Assembly: GCF_001006485.1 (NCBI RefSeq)
Contig: NZ_JUET01000119.1
Coordinates: forward strand, 124,001-188,000
Direction: 5' to 3'
Length of the DNA: 64,000 nt
DNA from: Tannerella forsythia
GTDB taxonomy: Bacteria; Bacteroidota; Bacteroidia; Bacteroidales; Tannerellaceae
The translations under genes were made by a program, and so were the position numbers. Numbering within the stretch: the stretch's first letter is position 1; each line of letters begins with the position of its first letter. Below, piece by piece: positions 63,387-64,000 of the stretch. A model generated the notes under the pieces. It did no database searches, had not been told where the DNA came from, and saw only the letters and a program-made list of their open reading frames with translations.

Positions 63387-64000
63387 TTAATTTTGCAGGG
63401 AGAACGATTTGCGACCGATCAGGTGGCCGTCGGCAAAGATATCGACACGATAAGTTCCGGGAGAGAGGTATTCGGCTACATCCCAATACATCGTTACGGG
63501 TAACTCTTCGCCTTCGTATTCGATCGTTTTCATCATCGAGTAAGAAATATTCCTGTTTTCGAACGCAAATACGCCGGAGTTGGGTTTAGTCAGAATATCG
63601 TCGTCCGGGCGCATGATACGCACATAGATATTTTTCTCGCCCACCGGAGCAGTGATGTTTTTAGCCAAGTGGAATGTAAGCACGAGTTGTGCGATTTTGT
63701 CGATCTTCTTCGCGTCCTTACCTCGCGAGGTCACGGGGCGTACCTGTATGGCCGTGGCGTCCATGCGGCTGGCTAATGTGACGCGTTCCGTCAGTTTTTC
63801 TTTTTCGCGCGTCAGTTGTGCTGCTGCCGACGTGGCCTGCCGGTATTGCTGGGTCACTCGTTCGTTTTCGTTGCGCAAGCGTCCGTTTTCAGCATTCAGC
63901 GAATCGATTTGTATCACATAATTGCGCATGATCTTTCGGAGCGTTTCCAGTTCTTTTTTCAACTCCGTAATGCGTCGCGTATTCGTGGCTTTGACCGTAC
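63387..64000 (-). CDS. Coiled-coil protein with C-terminal beta domain, 5' end off window
   Basis: The frame is open to the window edge, so the N-terminus lies outside; 203 codons are visible. The first ~80 residues are coiled-coil (ELKKELETLRKI, LNAENGRLRNENERV, LTREKEKLTERV). The rest is a beta-rich domain (KNITAPVGEKNIYVRIM, RPDDDILTKP, ELPVTMYWDVAEYLSPGTY). Proteins of this plan are conserved in Bacteroidales; function unknown. No signal or membrane segment is visible in this part. A TTG at 63962 could be mistaken for a start but the frame continues upstream in coiled-coil. Confidence 0.8.
   Translation of the reverse strand, partial: TVKATNTRRITELKKELETLRKIMRNYVIQIDSLNAENGRLRNENERVTQQYRQATSAAAQLTREKEKLTERVTLASRMDATAIQVRPVTSRGKDAKKIDKIAQLVLTFHLAKNITAPVGEKNIYVRIMRPDDDILTKPNSGVFAFENRNISYSMMKTIEYEGEELPVTMYWDVAEYLSPGTYRVDIFADGHLIGRKSFSLQN

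Overview
The window reads as a stretch of a Bacteroidales chromosome. The evidence is a SusC/SusD pair, TonB-dependent receptors with a DUF4249 partner, GLPGLI and 6-bladed beta-propeller lipoproteins, the short Bacteroidetes form of the primary sigma factor, a glycine-lipid (gls) acyltransferase pair, and many -7 boxes of the Bacteroidetes type (TAnnTTTG, often TATCTTTG). A Tannerella/Parabacteroides-like host is my guess; nothing in the window fixes the genus.

Layout. 1-3515: two tandem 6-bladed beta-propeller lipoprotein genes (the first cut by the window edge) that share a nearly identical 3' end and downstream DNA. After the second comes an 11-copy, 84-bp palindrome-bearing tandem array, then a Y1/HUH (IS200/REP-associated type) transposase and another degenerate copy of the same palindromic DNA. 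3555-12566: an efflux cluster of RND permease, TolC-like protein, beta-propeller lipoprotein and a second RND permease, with no membrane fusion protein. 12658-15895: a tiny secreted Cys peptide, a GLPGLI protein and a large outer-membrane protein. 16070-22127: a TRIC/UPF0126 channel on the minus strand and a SusC/SusD pair closed by a strong terminator.

22257-37555 (minus strand) is the division and cell wall cluster, in transcription order rsmH, ftsL-like, ftsI, murE, mraY, murD, ftsW, murG, murC, ftsQ, ftsA, ftsZ, yqeY-like. Spacing is very tight, often with 4-14 bp overlaps. No mraZ is found at its usual place before rsmH. MurE carries the DNPR motif of meso-diaminopimelate-adding enzymes.

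37806-39630 (plus): the glsA/glsB-like pair, apparently read from a promoter so close to the start codon that the mRNA should be leaderless or nearly so. 39746-44818 (minus): tkt-rpiB (pentose phosphate), an acetyl-CoA hydrolase/CoA-transferase, a phosphoglycolate-type phosphatase and tRNA-Pro(CGG). 45193-48982 (minus): outer-membrane protein, DUF4249 lipoprotein and TonB-dependent receptor, behind a textbook Bacteroidetes promoter.

49476-54389 and on to 55675 (plus): a Ser/Arg/Gly-rich and Trp/Tyr/Gly-rich secreted protein, a FadL-family porin, an ECF sigma factor with a small downstream gene, rpe, and a short ComEC. 55823-64000 (minus): rpoD, a DegP/HtrA protease, two adjacent DUF3857 proteins (one with an intact transglutaminase site, one without), a Tat-exported sugar isomerase-like protein, and the C-terminal part of a coiled-coil protein that runs off the window.

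Most of the window is core envelope and housekeeping biology. The least ordinary part is the repeat/transposase module at 200-3515; the adaptor-less double RND cluster and the low-complexity secreted protein come next.
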